A stretch of 9,465 bases of DNA from Betaproteobacteria bacterium RBG_16_58_11 (lineage in GTDB: Bacteria; Pseudomonadota; Gammaproteobacteria; Burkholderiales; Thiobacteraceae): assembly GCA_001770235.1 (NCBI GenBank), contig MEQN01000049.1, forward strand, positions 8,777 to 18,241. Direction: 5' to 3'. The notes under the pieces are model-generated. The model was not told the origin of the DNA. It saw only the letters and a program-made list of their open reading frames with translations, and searched no databases. Position numbers and translations under genes: made by a program. This document shows, piece by piece, positions 6,439 through 9,465 of this stretch (within the stretch, counting starts at the first letter, position 1; each line of letters begins with the position of its first letter).

Positions 6439-9400
6439 ATGAAACGCAAGAACTTATTCAATGCATTGCTGATCGCTGGCCTGTTAATGGCTGCGCCTTT
6501 AACTGTTGACGCAGCCGGTTTGGGGAAATTAAAAGTCATTTCCGCGCTGGGGCAGCCTCTGCGCGCTGAAATAGACCTGATTTCCGTGCCAAAGGACGAG
6601 ATCGACCTGGTCACTGCCCGCATCGCCACGCCCGATGCCTACAAGCAAGCCAAGATAGAACGCCAAGAAGGCTTGACTAATGTGCGTTTCAGTGTGGCCA
6701 AGCGCTCAAATGGCGAACCTTATCTGGTCATTACCTCCATCCAGGCCTTTAATGAGCCGTTTCTCGATCTGCTGATTCAGCTTGATTGGCCATCCGGCCG
6801 CCTGTTGCGTGAATACACCATCCTGCTCGATCCGCCTGGATTTCAAGAGAAACCGGTCGCGCCCGCAGTCAGCGCCCCGGTGGCGAAGGCTGAGCCCGCC
6901 GTAAAACCAGCGCCTGCGCCAGTGGTGGAAAAACCTGTCGCCAAAGCCGAGCCCATCCCTGTAGCACCCCCGGCAGAGCCAGCTAAGCTTGAAAAGAAAG
7001 CAAAGCCGGAAAAACCCGTAAAAGCCGAGCCCGTAAAACCCGAAAAAGTGGCGCCCGAGAAAAAGGTCGCCGAGAAACCAAAAGGCAAGAAACCCGCCAA
7101 GCCCGAGCCCATCGTCAAGGCCGAGCCTGCGCCGCCGCCCCGGCAGTTGACGCCGGCCGAGCAGACCTTCCCCCGTTTTGAAGGCGATCGTGAATTGCTC
7201 CCCGCAGCGGAGCCGGCGGTAGCGCAAGCGGCGCCGATCACGCCGGCGCCGGTCGCCGCGGCTAAGCCAGCGCGGCAAGAACACGCCGTCAAGAAAGGCG
7301 ATTCGCTGTCGAAAATCGCACGCGAAATGAAGCCGGAAGGCTATAGCCTTGAACAGATGATGGTCGCGCTGTATGAAAGCAACAAGAATGCTTTCGACGA
7401 CAACAACATGAACCGCCTGAAGTCCGGGCAAATTTTGCGCGCGCCGGAGAAAGCGCAGCTAGATAGTACAGCCCAATCCGCCGCCGCCAAGGAAATCAAG
7501 GCGCACACTGCGGATTGGAACGCCTATCGGCAGAAGCTGGCGGGCGCGGTAGCCGAGCAGCCGCCGGCGAAAGAAGAAGCCAAACCGGAAGCCGCCGGCA
7601 AGATTACCGCCAAGGCCGAGGACAAAGCGGCCAAGCCGCAAGAACCGGCGAAAGACGTGCTCAAGCTATCCAAGGGCGAGACCGCCGATAAAGGCAAGGG
7701 CGCGGGTGCGGCAGGCAAAGGCGTTGGCGCAGCCGAGACCCGTGCGCTGCAAGAAAAGCTGACGGCCGCCCAAGATGATGCGGTAGCAAAAGAAAAAGCC
7801 CTCAAGGAAGCCAGTTCGCGCATCTCCGATCTGGAAAAAAACGTCAAGGAAATGCAGGTCTTGCTTGAGTTGAAGAACAAGCAAATGGCTGATCTGGAAA
7901 AGCAAGCCAAGGCGAAGCCGGTCGCGCCGCCAGTAGTGGCAAAAGTGGAACCGCCGAAGCCTGAACCGGCAAAGGTAGAGCCGCCTAAGCCCGAAGTGAA
8001 ACCGGAACCGGTGAAAGAAGCCGCCGCGCCAGCCGCGCCGGAAAAACCGGTAGAACCTCTGGTGAAAGCGGTCCCCGAACAAGCTAAACCGGAAGAAGCG
8101 AAACCGGCGCCCAAGCCCAAGGTAAAACCCGTTCCGCCGCCCGAGCCGGAAATCTCCTTCATGGATACCGTGATGGGCAATCCGCTGTATATGGGCGGTG
8201 GTGCTGCCGCAGTGGTGGGAGCCTTGTTCGCGGGTCTGTGGGCGCTCGGACGCCGGCGCAAGAAGAGCTTGGCGAGTTTCGAAGACAGCATCATGACCGG
8301 CGGCGGCGATCTGAAGACAAATACCGTCTTTGGCAATACCGCGGGCGGACAAATCGATACCGGCGACACCTCGTTCCTGACCGACTTCAGCCAAGCCGGC
8401 ATGGGCGCGATCGATACCAACGATGTCGATCCGATCGCCGAGGCCGAGGTGTACATGGCCTACGGCCGCGACGCACAAGCCGAAGAGATCCTGAAAGAAG
8501 CAATGAGCAAGGATCCGAACCGCCACGAGATTCAACTCAAGTTGTTGGAAATCTATGCCGGCCGCAAGAATAACGCCGCGTTTGAAACGCTTGCCGGCGA
8601 GTTGTATGCCGCCACCAGCGGCCAAGGCCCGGTATGGGAGAAAGCCGCCGAATTCGGCCGTGGTCTCGATGCCGCGAATCCCCTTTATGCCGCGCCGGAA
8701 GGCAAGGGCGAGGGGATTGGCATGGCTGCCGCAACCGGAGCCGCAGTCGCCGCAGCGTCGGTTGCGCCAGATCTCGATTTCAGCCTCGATCTGGATACCC
8801 AAGGCGGTGTAACGGGCGCCATGGCGGCGAACGAAGCCGTCGAGGCGCTGCCGGAAGCCACGGCTGAAGCCGAAGAGACCTTAAGCGATGCCCTCGACTT
8901 CAATTTGGATACCGTTGCCGGCCTGGCCACCGAAACTCCTGCCTCGGAAGAAACGCAAGAGATGGCGGCGCTCGATTTCAATCTCGACACCATCATCCCG
9001 CAAGCGGTGGAGAAGCAAGCCGAAGCACCCGCCGCGAGTGTCGATTTGGGTGGGGATACCTTGTCGTTCGACTTGCCGGAAATTGAACTGGAAGTTTCGC
9101 CAGAGGTTGTGAGCCTTGAAGCATTGAAGCCAGAGGAAGATACGCTCGCGCTCGATTTCGACTTCAATCTTGAGCCAGAAGCCGCACCCGCAACGGCCGA
9201 GCCGGTTGAAACCGAAGCTCCCATGATGCCTGACCTGGATTTGTCGGGAATTAATCTCGATTTGAGTGAGGCCGCCGCATCGCCCGCTGCCGATTTTGGC
9301 GGGACGGCTTTGGAAGAAGCCACCACCTTGGCGGGTGACAGCACCGTATGGGAAGAGGCTTCCACCAAGCTTGATCTCGCGCGCGCCTACCTGGAAATGG

Positions 9401-9465
9401 GCGATAAAGAGGGCGCCCGCGAAATTCTGCAAGAAGTGGTTGCCGAAGGCGGAACGGAGCAGCAG
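6439..9465 (+). CDS. fimV: FimV/HubP-type pole-organising inner-membrane protein (3' end outside window)
   Basis: FimV proteins organise the cell pole and, in Pseudomonas, promote type IV pilus secretin assembly and adenylate cyclase activation. The frame shows 1009 codons without a stop and leaves the window. An in-frame TAA at 6421 and TGAGGG at 6429-6434 support the ATG. Domains: signal peptide 1-25, likely cut after VDA; conserved FimV N-domain about 28-134, opening LGKLKVISALGQPLRAEI; Pro/Ala/Lys/Glu-rich linker about 137-280; LysM-type FimV core 282-336 (HAVKKGDSLSKIA to NRLKSGQILRAP); coiled coil about 433-492; second Pro/Lys linker 494-570; one membrane helix about 583-603 followed by RRRKK, which places the rest in the cytoplasm; a TPR-like segment about 664-750; an acidic repeat region 778-944; and the C-terminal FimV motif TKLDLARAYLEMGDKEGAREIL from 976. 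The last match implies that only a short tail is missing. No other pilus gene is in view. Confidence 0.95.
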   Translation, partial: MKRKNLFNALLIAGLLMAAPLTVDAAGLGKLKVISALGQPLRAEIDLISVPKDEIDLVTARIATPDAYKQAKIERQEGLTNVRFSVAKRSNGEPYLVITSIQAFNEPFLDLLIQLDWPSGRLLREYTILLDPPGFQEKPVAPAVSAPVAKAEPAVKPAPAPVVEKPVAKAEPIPVAPPAEPAKLEKKAKPEKPVKAEPVKPEKVAPEKKVAEKPKGKKPAKPEPIVKAEPAPPPRQLTPAEQTFPRFEGDRELLPAAEPAVAQAAPITPAPVAAAKPARQEHAVKKGDSLSKIAREMKPEGYSLEQMMVALYESNKNAFDDNNMNRLKSGQILRAPEKAQLDSTAQSAAAKEIKAHTADWNAYRQKLAGAVAEQPPAKEEAKPEAAGKITAKAEDKAAKPQEPAKDVLKLSKGETADKGKGAGAAGKGVGAAETRALQEKLTAAQDDAVAKEKALKEASSRISDLEKNVKEMQVLLELKNKQMADLEKQAKAKPVAPPVVAKVEPPKPEPAKVEPPKPEVKPEPVKEAAAPAAPEKPVEPLVKAVPEQAKPEEAKPAPKPKVKPVPPPEPEISFMDTVMGNPLYMGGGAAAVVGALFAGLWALGRRRKKSLASFEDSIMTGGGDLKTNTVFGNTAGGQIDTGDTSFLTDFSQAGMGAIDTNDVDPIAEAEVYMAYGRDAQAEEILKEAMSKDPNRHEIQLKLLEIYAGRKNNAAFETLAGELYAATSGQGPVWEKAAEFGRGLDAANPLYAAPEGKGEGIGMAAATGAAVAAASVAPDLDFSLDLDTQGGVTGAMAANEAVEALPEATAEAEETLSDALDFNLDTVAGLATETPASEETQEMAALDFNLDTIIPQAVEKQAEAPAASVDLGGDTLSFDLPEIELEVSPEVVSLEALKPEEDTLALDFDFNLEPEAAPATAEPVETEAPMMPDLDLSGINLDLSEAAASPAADFGGTALEEATTLAGDSTVWEEASTKLDLARAYLEMGDKEGAREILQEVVAEGGTEQQ
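6850..7137 (+). repeat. Low-complexity Pro/Ala/Lys/Glu-coding tract in fimV (first linker)
   Basis: Residues 138-233 of FimV consist almost only of P, A, K, E and V. Imperfect units such as VAKAEPAVKP, VAKAEPIPV and VKAEPVKPEK recur, and the DNA repeats variants of aaagccgagccc. This is a flexible periplasmic spacer between the N-domain and the LysM-type domain. Such tracts expand and contract by slippage and differ in length between strains. Confidence 0.7.
7918..8148 (+). repeat. Low-complexity Pro/Lys/Glu-coding tract in fimV (second linker)
   Basis: Residues 494-570 repeat units such as KVEPPKPEPA and KVEPPKPEVKPEP. The tract sits between the coiled coil and the membrane helix and is probably an extended periplasmic spacer that helps reach the peptidoglycan. 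Confidence 0.65.
8770..9270 (+). repeat. Acidic LDFxLD-type repeats in the cytoplasmic part of FimV
   Basis: Five or six copies of a short acidic motif occur at residues 778-786 (DLDFSLDLD), 819-825 (LDFNLDT), 845-851 (LDFNLDT), about 877-885 (FDLPEIELE, diverged), 905-911 (LDFDFNL) and 932-942 (DLDLSGINLDL). They are spaced about 26-41 residues apart by Ala/Glu/Pro-rich spacers. The underlying DNA repeats forms of ctcgatttcaatctcgacacc. Confidence 0.75.

Noticed and set aside
8238..8573. 111-codon plus-strand open frame in another frame inside fimV
   Set aside because: Arg-rich translation in a shifted frame while the fimV frame stays open throughout; no sign of a frameshift in fimV.
6706..9432. 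Several long minus-strand open frames (such as 6706-7431, 7524-8456, 7666-8802, 8685-9368)
   Set aside because: Their products are Gly/Phe/Arg- or Ser/Ala-rich low-complexity sequences that mirror the Pro/Lys/Glu repeats of fimV. They are antisense shadows of one continuous plus-strand gene.

Overview
The window is a compact, one-direction stretch of chromosome carrying housekeeping biosynthesis genes and the start of a cell-pole/type IV pilus gene. Every convincing gene is on the plus strand: the 3' part of an MFS transporter gene, leuC, a 45-residue entericidin-type lipoprotein, leuD, leuB, asd, an asd-like paralogue (usg type), and fimV running off the right edge. The gene order leuC-leuD-leuB-asd-usg-fimV is known from Gammaproteobacteria such as Pseudomonas and from many Betaproteobacteria. 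The small lipoprotein gene between leuC and leuD, the GC-rich codon use and the style of the LeuC, LeuD and FimV proteins suggest a betaproteobacterium, perhaps of the Nitrosomonadales/Gallionellales. That placement is an inference, not something the sequence proves.

Layout. Bases 1-748 hold the last 248 or so residues of a 12-helix transporter. A 48-base gap with a perfect TATAAT leads to leuC (797-2224). A lipoprotein gene (2248-2385) follows, and leuD begins 3 bases after its stop. leuB (3040-4101) and asd (4138-5250) follow with short gaps and good ribosome-binding sites. A strong hairpin with a short T run (5274-5304) separates asd from the usg-type gene (5324-6349), leaving only about 19 bases before its start codon. 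A candidate sigma70 promoter overlaps the end of usg and precedes fimV (6439 to beyond the window end). fimV is the longest gene here, with 1009 codons visible and no stop. Its last residues match the conserved FimV C-terminal motif, so only a short tail should be missing.

Function. LeuC and LeuD together form isopropylmalate isomerase and LeuB is isopropylmalate dehydrogenase, giving two consecutive steps of leucine synthesis. Asd makes aspartate semialdehyde, the branch point to lysine/diaminopimelate, threonine and methionine. The second Asd-like protein keeps substrate-site Arg and His residues but lacks the catalytic Cys at its usual position and has a degenerate NADP loop, so it is probably not a standard dehydrogenase. 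FimV is an inner-membrane organiser with a periplasmic LysM-type domain and a long acidic cytoplasmic part.

No mobile element, CRISPR array, RNA gene or clearly novel system is visible. The points worth a second look are the altered active site of the asd paralogue, two terminator-like hairpins inside an apparent operon, the lipoprotein gene placed between two subunits of one enzyme, the leuC start region without a recognisable Shine-Dalgarno, and the repeated acidic motifs of FimV.
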